DNA of 64,000 nucleotides from Anaerolineae bacterium (GTDB lineage Bacteria; Chloroflexota; Anaerolineae; Aggregatilineales; Phototrophicaceae). Position 1 is the first letter of the stretch. Every line of letters starts with the position of its first letter. The stretch is taken from contig JAJDWK010000066.1 of assembly GCA_022825675.1 (NCBI GenBank), forward strand, positions 1 through 64,000, written 5' to 3'. The translations under genes and the position numbers were made by a program. Below are positions 54,398-63,278 of this stretch, one piece after another. The notes beneath the pieces were generated by a model. That model did no database searches. It worked only from the letters and a program-made list of their open reading frames with translations, and was not told the origin of the DNA.

Positions 54398-54820
54398 TCA
54401 ACTGTTGACCTGGAAAAGCTCGACAACTTCCCCGCTGGGTCCCGTGAAGAATGCCAGCGTCACGCTCAGCCCGCCCAAATCGACAGTTTTCAGCTCAGTC
54501 GTGATTTCGCTGCCCGCGGCGCGCACACGCTCCAGCGCATTCTCGATATCGCTGGTGGCGAGCGCGAAATGGAAGATGGCGGCGCCAGCGGCAGGCGGCG
54601 GACTTGGCGCGCCGGGCAGCGGCTCAAACAATTCCAGGTGGCTGCCATCGCCGATATCAAGCAGGGCGATGCGCCGCCCGCCGCTGCTGAACTCGACCGA
54701 CTGGCGCATGCCCATCACCTCGATGTAGAAAGCGACCGCCGCTTCATAATCCCGCGTTTGAACCGCGATATGATGACAGCCGAGCCCAGCCATTGTTTGG
54801 TTCCGCTCTCCTAAAGGCAT
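54398..54820 (-). CDS. VOC/glyoxalase-like protein
   Basis: A 140-aa metalloprotein fold (vicinal oxygen chelate). The start of each half is seen: GLGCHHIAVQTRDYEAAVAFYIEVMGM and FHFALATSDIENALERVRAAGSEI, with metal residues H in CHHIAV, E in LELFEP and E in VVELFQV. Size and motifs fit glyoxalase I/methylmalonyl-CoA epimerase-like enzymes; the substrate is not defined. ATG 54820 follows AGGAGG. A later methionine at 54793 keeps the fold. Confidence 0.85.
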   Translation of the reverse strand: MPLGERNQTMAGLGCHHIAVQTRDYEAAVAFYIEVMGMRQSVEFSSGGRRIALLDIGDGSHLELFEPLPGAPSPPPAAGAAIFHFALATSDIENALERVRAAGSEITTELKTVDLGGLSVTLAFFTGPSGEVVELFQVNS

Positions 54821-54855
54821 TGAATCCTCCTGTATGCGCTTGTCATTACTCTGCT

Positions 54856-55893
54856 TTAGACGCCGCCGCTTTCCCGCTCGTTCCATAGCTGGGCGCGCCG
54901 CAAAAAGACCGTCGCATCCGCCAGCCACTGCGCATAGCCGATGCTGCCGCCGTCCGTCAGCCAGTCTATCCTATCGCTGATGCACTCCGCCAGCGCCGCG
55001 TCTTCAACCGCCAGCGCGAAGCCGCCAAGCTCCAGCGCCGCATCCAGCGCGCTGACGACAAGCGCCCCCTCAGAAGCGATTGCCGCCGCGCTATTGCCCA
55101 GCTGCGCCTGGGCGAAAGCGTCGATGTCGCCATTGAGCAAAGCCTCATGCAATTCCGTGATGGCGCTTTCGCCCGCGCCGCCAGCGAGATAAATAACGGC
55201 GGGCATAGTCTCGTCAAGCGGGCGCAGCGCCTGCCGCCCCGCCACATTGGCGGTCGCGCCCGCGGCGCCAATCGCATAGTCGGCGCTGCCATCAGCGTTG
55301 ACAGTGCCACGCGGCGTCTCAACCATGATGCCAGCCACTAAGGCGCCGTCTTCCGTGATATAGCCCAGGGTTTCCAGCAGGCGCGTTTCGCCAGTGGTAT
55401 CAGCATAAACGCCCAGCCGCAGCGCGCCTTCTATAGCGTCATAGCTGTTGATGCGCTGGGCATCTTCGGCGCGCGCCAGCAGCGATTGCTGAAAAGCGAT
55501 ATGCCCCGAAGTGAAAGTTACGCGCTCATCGCCCGCGGCATCCAGCCGCCGCGCGTCCAGGATGGAGATGCCGCCGCCGACCATGTCAAAGCGCGGGCTG
55601 GCGGCTTGCAGCCAGATGTCTTGCCACAGCGGGATGGCTTGGCGCTGGAAGGCGAGCCCGGTGCCGTCCAGCGCTTCCAGGGCGGAAAGCAAATCCGCCT
55701 CATAGCCGCGGTGGCTGTTGAAATTCGCCGCTTCCGGGTCGGCATCAGCGCTGTAGCTGACCGGCGGGAAACTGGCGTAAAAGCCGAAGCGCAGCGGGGC
55801 ATCGGCGCAGGCTTGGGAATCCGCATCGCCCGTGCCCAGGGGCAGCAGGCAGGCGAGCAGGAGCGACAGGGCGGCGCGCAGCAGGCATGGCAC
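54856..55893 (-). CDS. Family 3 amino-acid-type substrate-binding protein
   Basis: A 345-aa exported protein. The signal sequence is PCLLRAALSLLLACLLPLG, followed by an SBP_bac_3 fold: RFGFYASFPPVSYS, NSHRGYEADLLSALEAL, IPLWQDIWLQAASPRFDMVGGGISI and a CISDRIDWLTDGGSIGYAQWL end. It probably binds an amino acid or small amine. The start is GTG 55893 behind GGAAAGGA; a TATACT (minus strand 55938-55933) lies between it and earlier ATGs at 55959 and 55989, so these are excluded. No permease is nearby. Confidence 0.8.
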   Translation of the reverse strand: MPCLLRAALSLLLACLLPLGTGDADSQACADAPLRFGFYASFPPVSYSADADPEAANFNSHRGYEADLLSALEALDGTGLAFQRQAIPLWQDIWLQAASPRFDMVGGGISILDARRLDAAGDERVTFTSGHIAFQQSLLARAEDAQRINSYDAIEGALRLGVYADTTGETRLLETLGYITEDGALVAGIMVETPRGTVNADGSADYAIGAAGATANVAGRQALRPLDETMPAVIYLAGGAGESAITELHEALLNGDIDAFAQAQLGNSAAAIASEGALVVSALDAALELGGFALAVEDAALAECISDRIDWLTDGGSIGYAQWLADATVFLRRAQLWNERESGGV

Positions 55894-55991
55894 GGGCAGA
55901 GTCCTTTCCGCAATGTTGAACGGGTTATTTTGAGTATAACACTTTGCGGGGCGCAGCATTGGCGCGGTATCTTGCGGGGCCGCCGCCATGC

Positions 55992-56020
55992 TTGACTTGC
56001 CAGCGCACCTACGCTATATT
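55992..56020 (+). promoter_or_regulatory. Promoter of the second sugar importer
   Basis: TTGACT at 55992-55997, a 17-bp spacer and TATATT at 56015-56020, about 50 bp before the binding-protein ATG. It is back to back with the promoter of the minus-strand binding protein. Confidence 0.7.
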
Positions 56021-56071
56021 CGATTATCTGTATTCACTTATCTGATACTTTAGCCCGATGGAGAATGCACC

Positions 56072-57349
56072 ATGAGAAGAATCCTGCTTGCCCTATCCCT
56101 GTTGGCATTGCTGCTGGCGATCGTCCCGGCTTTTGCCCAAGACGCCGTTGAGCTGCGCATCCGCTGGTATGACGATGGCAACGAAGGCGAAGTCCTGCGC
56201 GACCTGCTCGACCGCTTTGAAGCCGACAATCCCGATATCAGCGTCGAAATCGACACCGTGCCTTACCGCGCGATTTTGGAGAACTTGCCGCTGGATCTGG
56301 CGGCGGGCGAAGGACCCGACATGGCGCGCGTTACCGACCTCGGTGGTTTGGCAGAGCACTACCTGGATATGACGCCCTACCTGAGCGACGCCGCCTATTG
56401 GGAAGAGAACTTCGGTCCTTTCCTCAACTGGAAGCGCCTGCCCGGCGACAATGCCAGCATCCCTGGTTTCATGACGCAGTTGACCATCACCGGTCCTTTC
56501 ATCAACCGCACGCTCTTTGAGCAGGCTGGCGTTGATGTGCCTAGCGATATGTCCGATTCCGTAACTTGGGACGAATGGGCGGAAGCCTCGCGCGCTGTCG
56601 CCGAAGCGCTGGAAATCCCATACCCGATGGCGATGGACCGCAGCGGCCACCGCTTCGCCGGTCCCGCTATCAGCATGGGCGCGATGTATTTTGATGACAT
56701 GGGGCACCCGACAGTCATGGACGAGGGCTTTCACGCTATGGCGGAACTCTTCGTCAACTGGCATCTCGATGGCACCATGCACCCCGAGATGTGGCCCCTA
56801 AGCGAAGGTTACGCCGGTGCCAATGAAGAATTCGCCAATGCTGAGCTGGTCTTCTACATGTCCGGCAGTTGGCAGGTCGGGCAATTCAGCGAGCAGATCG
56901 GCGACGCTTTTGATTGGCAGACGGTGCCCAATCCCTGCGGTCCCGGCGGCTGCACGGGCATGCCTGGTGGCGCGGCGCTGGTTGGCATCGGCGGTACCGA
57001 GCATCCAGCCGAAGTCGCCCGCGTGATGGAATACTTGGCGAGCCAAGAAGTTCTGGGCGAATTCGCCGCGCGCACGCTCTTCATCCCGGCGCATGCGGGC
57101 TTATCCGCCGCTGGCGTCGACTTCGATACCGATCTGCAGCTGGCGAAGGACTCGCTGGGCGTATTTGTTGGTCAAGTCGGTACCTTGGAACAGACAGCCT
57201 TTGACCTGCAAGCCTACGCGTTTAACCGCGTGCTCTTTGACGCTTCTCGCGACCGCCTGACGCAAGCCATGGTCGGCGAAATGACGGTGGACGAAGCCAT
57301 CGCGCGCATCCAGGACGATGTCGATACCGCCCTGGCGGAAGAGGGCTAA
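56072..57349 (+). CDS. Sugar ABC importer substrate-binding protein, second locus
   Basis: A 425-aa secreted protein. The signal peptide is MRRILLALSLLALLLAIVPAFA, cleaved at AQ-D with no lipobox. The family 1 fold is seen in IRWYDDGNEGEVLRDLLDRFE, ARVTDLGGLAEHYLDMTPYL, GFMTQLTITGPFINRTLFEQAG and VFYMSGSWQVGQF. Its ligand is probably a sugar or oligosaccharide. GGAG lies 9 nt before the ATG. It starts the operon that continues with two permeases, a dehydrogenase and a hydrolase. Confidence 0.93.
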   Translation: MRRILLALSLLALLLAIVPAFAQDAVELRIRWYDDGNEGEVLRDLLDRFEADNPDISVEIDTVPYRAILENLPLDLAAGEGPDMARVTDLGGLAEHYLDMTPYLSDAAYWEENFGPFLNWKRLPGDNASIPGFMTQLTITGPFINRTLFEQAGVDVPSDMSDSVTWDEWAEASRAVAEALEIPYPMAMDRSGHRFAGPAISMGAMYFDDMGHPTVMDEGFHAMAELFVNWHLDGTMHPEMWPLSEGYAGANEEFANAELVFYMSGSWQVGQFSEQIGDAFDWQTVPNPCGPGGCTGMPGGAALVGIGGTEHPAEVARVMEYLASQEVLGEFAARTLFIPAHAGLSAAGVDFDTDLQLAKDSLGVFVGQVGTLEQTAFDLQAYAFNRVLFDASRDRLTQAMVGEMTVDEAIARIQDDVDTALAEEG

Positions 57350-57431
57350 CCCCCCACCCTTCGCTCCCTCTCCCCGAGCGCCAGTGTCTGCGCGGCGCAA
57401 AAAGGGGGAGGGACTTCAAACGCTGGAATGC

Positions 57432-57458
57432 CCCCTTCCCTCATTTTGGGGGAAGGGG
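57432..57458 (+). repeat. CCCTCATTTTGGGG hairpin, copy 2
   Basis: CCCCTTCCC (57432-57440) and GGGAAGGGG (57450-57458) pair around TCATTTTGG. The core CCCTCATTTTGGGG is shared with 38094-38121. It ends 7 nt before the permease ATG (57466) and may mask its ribosome binding site or act as the binding-protein/permease attenuator. Confidence 0.55.
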
Positions 57459-57465
57459 TTGGGGG

Positions 57466-58476
57466 ATGGGGGCTATGCGCCTGCTGACCATTCTTGACCC
57501 GCTGACGCGACCGCTGCTGCTGTTCCTGGTATCGGCGGTCGATACCGTGCTAAAGCCGATACAGCGCCGCGTCGGCATCGACAGGATGGGCTATTTTTTT
57601 GTGCTGCCAAATCTGCTTATATTTGGCATATTTGTTTTGTTCCCCATGCTATTAAATGTATATTACGCGATGACGGGTGGCACCAAGCTCTTCCCGGCGG
57701 ACCGCCCCTTCGTCGGTTTGGACAATTTCGCCACGCTCTTCGAATGCGAGAATTTCAGCCAGCCTAACAGTTGCCGGGAAGATCTCTTTTGGCGCGGTAT
57801 CTTCAACACCATCCAGTATGTCGTCTTTCAGGTTTTTGCCATTGTGCTCTTCTCGCTGCTGACGGCGCTGGCGCTCAACCGCCGCATCATCGCCCGCGGC
57901 TTTTTCCGCAGCGTTTTCTTTTATCCGGTGCTGCTGTCGCCAGTGGTGGTGGCGCTGATTTGGAAGTGGGTGCTGCAGCATGAAGGCGTACTCAACGCCA
58001 TCGTCGAATTGCTGGGCGGCGAGAGCAAACGCTGGCTGCTGGACCCCAATTGGGCGATGTTTTGGGTGGTATTTGTCAGCGTCTGGGCGCTGATGGGCTT
58101 CTACACTTTGATTTTGCTGGCGGGCTTGCAATCCATCCCGCCCGAGCTGTACGAAGCCAGCTCGATAGACGGCGCGAATATGTTGCAGGATTTCCGTTTT
58201 GTAACCATGCCGCTGCTGATGCCAACAATGTTTGTGGTGCTGGTGCTGGCGCTCATCCGCGCTGTGCAGATGTTTGACCAGATTTATGTGCTCACCGGCG
58301 GCGGGCCCGGCACCCGAACCCAGCTCATGGTGCAGTACATTTATACAACCGGCTTCTCCAACCAGATTCAGCTTTTTGGCTTGTCGGCAGCGGCGTCAAT
58401 GGTGTTGGGGCTGTCGCTGCTGATATTAACTTTGCTGCAATTGCGGCTGGGCAATCAGTCCAGCCTCGCGGGATAG
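57466..58476 (+). CDS. Sugar ABC importer permease, MalF type, second locus
   Basis: A 336-aa inner-membrane protein. A longer N-terminus (LLTILDPLTRPLLLFLVSAVDTVL) precedes a typical MalF core: YFFVLPNLLIFGIFVLFPMLLNVYYAMTG, FWRGIFNTIQYVVFQVFAIVLFS, EAA loop PPELYEASSIDGANMLQDFRFVTMPLL and GGGPGTRTQLMVQYIYTTGFSN. Starts at 57466 and 57475 are both in frame; the first is used. The next permease begins 5 nt after its stop. Confidence 0.92.
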   Translation: MGAMRLLTILDPLTRPLLLFLVSAVDTVLKPIQRRVGIDRMGYFFVLPNLLIFGIFVLFPMLLNVYYAMTGGTKLFPADRPFVGLDNFATLFECENFSQPNSCREDLFWRGIFNTIQYVVFQVFAIVLFSLLTALALNRRIIARGFFRSVFFYPVLLSPVVVALIWKWVLQHEGVLNAIVELLGGESKRWLLDPNWAMFWVVFVSVWALMGFYTLILLAGLQSIPPELYEASSIDGANMLQDFRFVTMPLLMPTMFVVLVLALIRAVQMFDQIYVLTGGGPGTRTQLMVQYIYTTGFSNQIQLFGLSAAASMVLGLSLLILTLLQLRLGNQSSLAG

Positions 58477-58481
58477 AACTT

Positions 58482-59558
58482 ATGCAATCCGAGCGCCTCA
58501 GCATCACGCAATTTCTCTCCCTGCGCAGCGGCGGCAAAGGCTTGAATGTCGCCGATTCTCTCACCTATCTTTATCTCACAGTCGGCACCATTCTGATGTT
58601 TGGTCCCGTGCTGTGGCTGGTGGCGTCTTCATTTAAGACGCAGGCGGGCTTGGTCAAGTATCCGCCGCCGTTGCTGCCCTATCAGCAAGTGCAAGTCGAA
58701 GTCGCGGGCTATGACGAGCCGCTGCCGCTATTTTCGGTTACCGGCGAAGACGGCAGCCTGCGGGAACTGGCGCAGGTGCGGCGCGTCGGCATTGAAGCGC
58801 AGATGGTCGACCCCGACAATCCCGCCGCCGATGCCATCAAAGTGAATATCCGCCAGCGCGAGCCGATCGAAGAAGTCAAGCTGGCATGGGAGAATTATCT
58901 CGACCCGCTGGTGGAGCTGGAAAATTTCGATTTCTTCACCTATCTCAAGAACAGCCTGCTCGTCACGACGATTGCGACAGCAATCACCCTGGTCATCAAC
59001 AGCATGGCGGCTTTCGCGCTCAGCAAATATCGCTTCAAAGGGCGTGATGCCATCTTTGTGCTATTCATCTCCACCTTGATGATTCCCATCACCGTGATTT
59101 TGGTGCCAGTCTTCTTGGTCATCACCAGCATCGGCTGGAAGAACAACCTCTGGGGCGTGATTATCCCCGGCGCGGCAACGCCGACTGGCATCTTCCTGCT
59201 GCGCCAATATATGCTGACTATCCCTGACGAGCTGCTGGACGCGGCGCGCATTGACGGCGCCAGCGAATGGCATATCTATTGGCGTATCATCCTGCCGCTG
59301 GCGCGCCCAGCCCTGGCGGTGCTGGCGATTTTCTCGGTGATGTGGCGCTGGAACGACTTCCTCTGGCCCCTCATCGTGCTCAGCCAAAACGACTACTTCA
59401 CGCTGCAAGTCGGCTTAAACGCCTTCCAGGGCGAGCTGCAAATCCAATGGCATTATGTGCTGGCGATGACAGTCGTGACCCTGCTGCCCATCACGCTGGT
59501 CTTCGCCTTCCTGCAGCGCTTCATCACCACTGGCATCGCCACCACCGGGATGAAATGA
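58482..59558 (+). CDS. Sugar ABC importer permease, MalG type, second locus
   Basis: A 358-aa inner-membrane protein. After the first helix (YLYLTVGTILMFGPVLWLVASSFK) there is an unusually large periplasmic insertion of about 95 residues (from GLVKYPPPLLPYQQ through IRQREPIEEVKLAWENYL), a substrate-path extension seen in some family members. The core has ALSKYRFKGRDAIFVLFIS, EAA loop PDELLDAARIDGASEWHIYWRIILP and MWRWNDFLWPLIVL. Its stop overlaps the next gene as ATGA. Confidence 0.92.
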   Translation: MQSERLSITQFLSLRSGGKGLNVADSLTYLYLTVGTILMFGPVLWLVASSFKTQAGLVKYPPPLLPYQQVQVEVAGYDEPLPLFSVTGEDGSLRELAQVRRVGIEAQMVDPDNPAADAIKVNIRQREPIEEVKLAWENYLDPLVELENFDFFTYLKNSLLVTTIATAITLVINSMAAFALSKYRFKGRDAIFVLFISTLMIPITVILVPVFLVITSIGWKNNLWGVIIPGAATPTGIFLLRQYMLTIPDELLDAARIDGASEWHIYWRIILPLARPALAVLAIFSVMWRWNDFLWPLIVLSQNDYFTLQVGLNAFQGELQIQWHYVLAMTVVTLLPITLVFAFLQRFITTGIATTGMK

Positions 59559-60544
59559 TAAAAGGGCAGCGCGCGGTTGTACTTGCGCCCGGCAAGGTCG
59601 CCCTCGAGCAGTTTGCGCTGCCGCCCCCGCCACCAGGGCAGGTGCTGCTGCGCGCCCGCCGCACGCTGATAAGCCCCGGCACCGAGCGCGCCTTTTTCCT
59701 CAGTCTCGAAAATACCAATGCCAGCTATCCGCTCTATCCCGGCTACAGTTTCGCCGGCGAAGTCATCGCTTGCGGCGCTGATGTTAGCGCCCTGCGCGTT
59801 GGCGATGCTGTGCTCTGCGCGGCACCACATGCCTCGCATGCGCTTGTGCCTGCAGGCAGCTGCCTCAAAGCGCCGCCAGACCTGCCCGCGGACGAGGCGG
59901 TCTTCTTCAACCTGATGGCGATTGCGATGCAAGGCGTCCGCAAAGCGCGCCTGGAACTCGGCGAGTCGGTGGCGGTGCTGGGCGCGGGGCTAATCGGCAT
60001 TTTGTCGCTGCGGCTGGCGCAGCTGGCGGGCGGCTTGCCCGTTATCAGCATGGACTTGGACGCGCAGCGGCTGGAGCTGGCGCGGGCGCTCGGCGCGGAT
60101 GCCACCGTGCTCGGCGGCGAGGGCAGCGGTGCCGCGCTTCGTCGCCTGTTGCATGGTGCCGGCGCTGATGTCATCATCGAGGCGACGGGCGCGCCAGCGG
60201 CGCTGGCGGCGGCGCTGCAGCTGGCAGCGGATAAGGGGCGCGTCATCCTGCTGGGCAGCCCGCGCGGCGCGGCGCAAAATATCAACTTTTATCCCGATTT
60301 GCATCGCCGCGGCTTGATGCTCATCGGCGCGCATGAAATCACGCGCCCGCTGCGGGAAGACAGCCCCGGCTATTGGACGCAGCGCCGTGAGCATCGCGTC
60401 TGCCGCGAGCTGCTGGCGCGGCGGCGCGTACAGCCGCGCCCCTTGATAACGCACACCTACCCCTGGCGCGATTTCCCCCAAGCCTATGCCCACCTGAAGA
60501 ACTGGGACCGCGCCGCTATGGGTATACTCATACAATGGACTTGA
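59555..60544 (+). CDS. Zinc-type MDR alcohol/sugar dehydrogenase without the usual catalytic zinc Cys
   Basis: A 329-aa enzyme of the medium-chain dehydrogenase superfamily: ISPGTERAFF and PLYPGYSFAGEVIACG at the start, NLMAIAMQGVRKARLELGESVAVLGAGLIGILSLRLAQLAG as the nucleotide site, DADVIIEATGAP-like IIEATGAPAALAAAL, and GSPRGAAQNINFYPDLHRRGLMLIGAH. The usual first zinc ligand Cys is absent, as in BchC-like and related dehydrogenases. The frame starts at ATG 59555 inside the permease stop. It probably oxidises the imported sugar or polyol. It overlaps the next gene by 10 nt. Confidence 0.85.
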   Translation: MIKGQRAVVLAPGKVALEQFALPPPPPGQVLLRARRTLISPGTERAFFLSLENTNASYPLYPGYSFAGEVIACGADVSALRVGDAVLCAAPHASHALVPAGSCLKAPPDLPADEAVFFNLMAIAMQGVRKARLELGESVAVLGAGLIGILSLRLAQLAGGLPVISMDLDAQRLELARALGADATVLGGEGSGAALRRLLHGAGADVIIEATGAPAALAAALQLAADKGRVILLGSPRGAAQNINFYPDLHRRGLMLIGAHEITRPLREDSPGYWTQRREHRVCRELLARRRVQPRPLITHTYPWRDFPQAYAHLKNWDRAAMGILIQWT

Positions 60545-61488
60545 ACTTGATAGCCAAGCCCGCCGAGGCGCGGCGGCAGCTTTGGGAACTGCTGGGCGCT
60601 ATCCCGCCGCCATTCCCGCCGCGCGTCAGGCGCATCGCCAAGCGCGAGGAAGCGGCATACACGCTCGAACATTTCCGCTTTCAAAATGGCTTGGGCGATA
60701 CCGTGTATGGCTATTTGCTGCTGCCAACGGGCGTCGATTTCCCCGCGCCGGCGCTGCTCTATCATCACGAGCACGGCGGCAAATATACACTGGGCAAAGA
60801 CGCCGCTCTGCGCGTGCGTGAAAATGGCTATGCGCCCGGCATCGCCTTGGCGGAAGCGGGTTTTATCGTGCTGGCGATAGACGCCTATGGCTTTGGCGAG
60901 CGCGAAACGCTTGGTCCCGGCGGGGCGGCGGAACGCGGCGCTTCCGCCGAGCAGACGCTCTTTAAGCAATTCCTGTGGCAGGGCAGGACACTCTGGGGCA
61001 TGATGCTGCACGATGATTTGTGCGCGCTCGCCTATTTGAGCAGCCGTGATGAAGTGGATGCCGCCCGCATCGGTGCCGCTGGCATGAGCTTGGGCGGCTC
61101 CCGCTCGACCTGGGTCGCCGCTCTGGATGAAAGCATCAAAGCGGTGGTGCCGATATCCCAGCTGACGCGCTACCGCGACTTCGCCGATAGCGGCGGCTAC
61201 CGCTTGCACAGCATCTATTATTATGTGCCGGGCATGCTGGCTTCCGGCTTTGATATGGAGCAGATCGTCGCGCTGACGGCGCCGCGCCATCAGCTGATTC
61301 TCACTGGCGACAGCGACCCGCTTTCGCCCATCAGCGGCATACACAAAGTGATGGCATACGCAAGCGAAGCCTATCGCCAGGCTGATGCCGCCGACAGGCT
61401 CGAGCTTGTCTTGTACGAAGGCGTCAGCCATGCCTATCTGCCGGCGATGATGGAAGCGATGCTCGCCTTTTTCAAGCGGGTGCTTTAA
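60535..61488 (+). CDS. Alpha/beta hydrolase (acetyl-xylan-esterase/dienelactone-hydrolase-like)
   Basis: A 317-aa hydrolase: VYGYLLLPTGVDFPAPALLYHHEHGGKYTLGK, IDAYGFGERE, nucleophile Ser in AAGMSLGGSRSTWVAALD, Asp in LTGDSDPLSP and His in YEGVSHAYLPA. Cap and core are consistent with Abhydrolase_7/AXE1-like esterases that remove acyl groups from sugars. It is the last gene of the importer operon, overlapping the dehydrogenase by 10 nt, which suggests deacylation of an imported acetylated saccharide (inference). The repeat element follows. Confidence 0.82.
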   Translation: MDLNLIAKPAEARRQLWELLGAIPPPFPPRVRRIAKREEAAYTLEHFRFQNGLGDTVYGYLLLPTGVDFPAPALLYHHEHGGKYTLGKDAALRVRENGYAPGIALAEAGFIVLAIDAYGFGERETLGPGGAAERGASAEQTLFKQFLWQGRTLWGMMLHDDLCALAYLSSRDEVDAARIGAAGMSLGGSRSTWVAALDESIKAVVPISQLTRYRDFADSGGYRLHSIYYYVPGMLASGFDMEQIVALTAPRHQLILTGDSDPLSPISGIHKVMAYASEAYRQADAADRLELVLYEGVSHAYLPAMMEAMLAFFKRVL

Positions 61489-61498
61489 GGGCGAATCC

Positions 61499-61783
61499 GC
61501 ATAAGTAACAGGGCAATCGCATCAAATTGTTTTTCACCACAAAGACACAAAGGACACAAAGTTTATTCTTGAAATGGCTCTATGCTTCTTCATTTATCAG
61601 GGTAGTTTGTACACAGCCCTTGCCACCGAGAGCACAGAGGAAAATGAGGACACCGAGTAAAGATTTTAAGTGACTTCTCATGCTTTTCTCGGTGTATCTC
61701 GGTGTCCTCGGTGGTTAAATTTGCGTTTTATTCGGCTTGTTATGGTGAATTAGTATTTGATGCAATCGCCCTGGCATAAGTAA
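61499..61783. mobile_element. 265-bp MITE-like element (copy F) with 10-bp flanking direct repeats
   Basis: The element proper is 61509-61773. It begins CAGGGCAATCGCATCAAA and ends TTTGATGCAATCGCCCTG, an 18-bp inverted repeat with 2 mismatches. It is flanked by the direct repeat GCATAAGTAA at 61499-61508 and 61774-61783, which looks like a target-site duplication. Inside are CACCACAAAGACACAAAGG and CTCGGTGTATCTCGGTGTCCTCGG tracts, and no gene. Reverse-complement relatives lie at 884, 13908, 19622, 24198 and 35602. No transposase is encoded. Confidence 0.75.
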
Positions 61784-61791
61784 TGCCGATT

Positions 61792-61819
61792 TTGCGCAGC
61801 GCCAGCGGCTTGGTATACT
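61792..61819 (+). promoter_or_regulatory. Promoter of the third sugar importer
   Basis: TTGCGC at 61792-61797, a 16-bp spacer and TATACT at 61814-61819. It starts 8 bp after the element's right flanking direct repeat. Confidence 0.5.
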
Positions 61820-61902
61820 CGGCGTCTAGCGGTGGGCGCGGGCAATCCGCGGCTGCGGCATTCTCGAAATGTTCAGTTTCTTTAGGATTAGGAGGAAGCA
61901 GC

Positions 61903-63177
61903 ATGTCTAGAAAACTATTGTTCAGCGGGTTCGCGGTGCTTTTGGCGCTTTTGATGATGAGCGTCGGCGTACAAGCGCAGGACACCACCCTCACCTTCAT
62001 CTCCTGGCAGGTGGATGAGCCGGGGGTCGGCGATTGGTGGCGCAGCGCCATCGACGAATTTGAAAGCCGGCACGAGGGCGTCACGATTGAGTTCACCAAA
62101 GTCGCCCGCCCCGAATATGCCGATACTTTCCTGACGCTCTTCGCCGGCGGCACCCCGCCCGATATCGTGCACCTCGCCGCTTTTGAGTTCCAGCAATTCG
62201 CCGATGCCGGCTGGATGGAAGACCTCGCCCCTTGGGTCGAGAATTCCGAGCTGGACCTCGACGGCTGGGCGGGCCAAGTCAAATGTATGTGGGAAGGCGA
62301 GATGAGCTGCATCATGCTGCTCTACTTCGGCTTTGTCATGGTCGTGAATGACGCGATTCTCGAGTCCATCGACATGGATGCGCCGACCAACTGGGAAGAA
62401 ATGATTGCCGTCCTGCGCGCCGCCACCCAGGATACCGATGGTGATGGCATCGTTGACCAATGGGGCATCTGCCACCATACCAACGAAGGCAGCCAATACG
62501 CTTCCCAGTTGCTGAGCTATGTCGTTGGCGCCGGCGCGTACTGGACCAGCGCCGAAGGCGAAGTTACCATCGATACGCCCGAGATGGCGGAGGGTTTGTC
62601 CCGCTGGAAGACCGTCTTTGACGAAGGCCTCAGCCCGCTGGACCTGTCCTCGGGCGATTGCCACCAGCTGATGATGGAAGGCAAATTGGCGACCCGCATG
62701 GAAGGCTCCTGGGTCTACAATTTTGTGCGCCGCGCCGAGCCCGAAATCCAGCAGCACCTGCGCATCGTGCCAGTGCCCTTTGCCGTGCCCGTTGGTGGCG
62801 GCAGCAATGTCATCGGCATGGCGAGCGAGATTAGCGATGAGCGCAAGCAGTTGGTCTGGGAATTTATCGAGATTATCACCTCCCAGGAATATCAAGAGCA
62901 GTTCGGCGTGAATGTCGGCAACCCGGCACCGCGCCCCGGCACCTTGACCGACGAAATCTATGAAGCCGTCCCGCATGTGGATATCCTGGTGGCGTCACAG
63001 ACGACCGCCTCGGAAAATGGCATCGACCGCAGCCCCACCGGCTTGCAAATCGTCTATAACGAATTTGCCAAACTCGTGCGTGATGAGGCGCAGCGCATGA
63101 TTGCGGAAGATATCGACCCGGCGGAAACCGCCGCGCACTTGCAGGCGCTCGCCGTTGAGCTGCAGCAGGATATGTAA
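61903..63177 (+). CDS. Sugar ABC importer substrate-binding protein, third locus
   Basis: A 424-aa secreted protein. The signal peptide is LLFSGFAVLLALLMMSVGVQA, with cleavage before QDTT. The family 1 fold is seen in FISWQVDEPGVGDWWRSAIDEFE, FLTLFAGGTPPDIVHLAAFEF, AGWMEDLAPWVEN and KLATRMEGSWVYNFVRR. A Ca-like loop DTDGDGIVDQWG lies mid-protein, common in family 1 proteins. The ligand is not known. ATG 61903 has AGGAGGAAGCAGC upstream; the frame above it is intergenic. A stem-loop follows, then a permease. Confidence 0.93.
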   Translation: MSRKLLFSGFAVLLALLMMSVGVQAQDTTLTFISWQVDEPGVGDWWRSAIDEFESRHEGVTIEFTKVARPEYADTFLTLFAGGTPPDIVHLAAFEFQQFADAGWMEDLAPWVENSELDLDGWAGQVKCMWEGEMSCIMLLYFGFVMVVNDAILESIDMDAPTNWEEMIAVLRAATQDTDGDGIVDQWGICHHTNEGSQYASQLLSYVVGAGAYWTSAEGEVTIDTPEMAEGLSRWKTVFDEGLSPLDLSSGDCHQLMMEGKLATRMEGSWVYNFVRRAEPEIQQHLRIVPVPFAVPVGGGSNVIGMASEISDERKQLVWEFIEIITSQEYQEQFGVNVGNPAPRPGTLTDEIYEAVPHVDILVASQTTASENGIDRSPTGLQIVYNEFAKLVRDEAQRMIAEDIDPAETAAHLQALAVELQQDM

Positions 63178-63202
63178 ACCTGCCGTGTAAAAAGTTGCAT
63201 AA

Positions 63203-63234
63203 GCCGAGGGCATGGCGGCTTGTATGCCCTCGGC
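63203..63234 (+). terminator. Stem-loop between binding protein and permease genes
   Basis: GCCGAGGGCAT (63203-63213) and ATGCCCTCGGC (63224-63234) pair over 11 bp around a 10-nt loop, followed by AGCTTT. The position is the same as the hairpins in the other importer operons. Confidence 0.6.
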
Positions 63235-63278
63235 AGCTTTAAGCGTATCGCGGGAAAATCTACTGAGGCTTGCCACTC

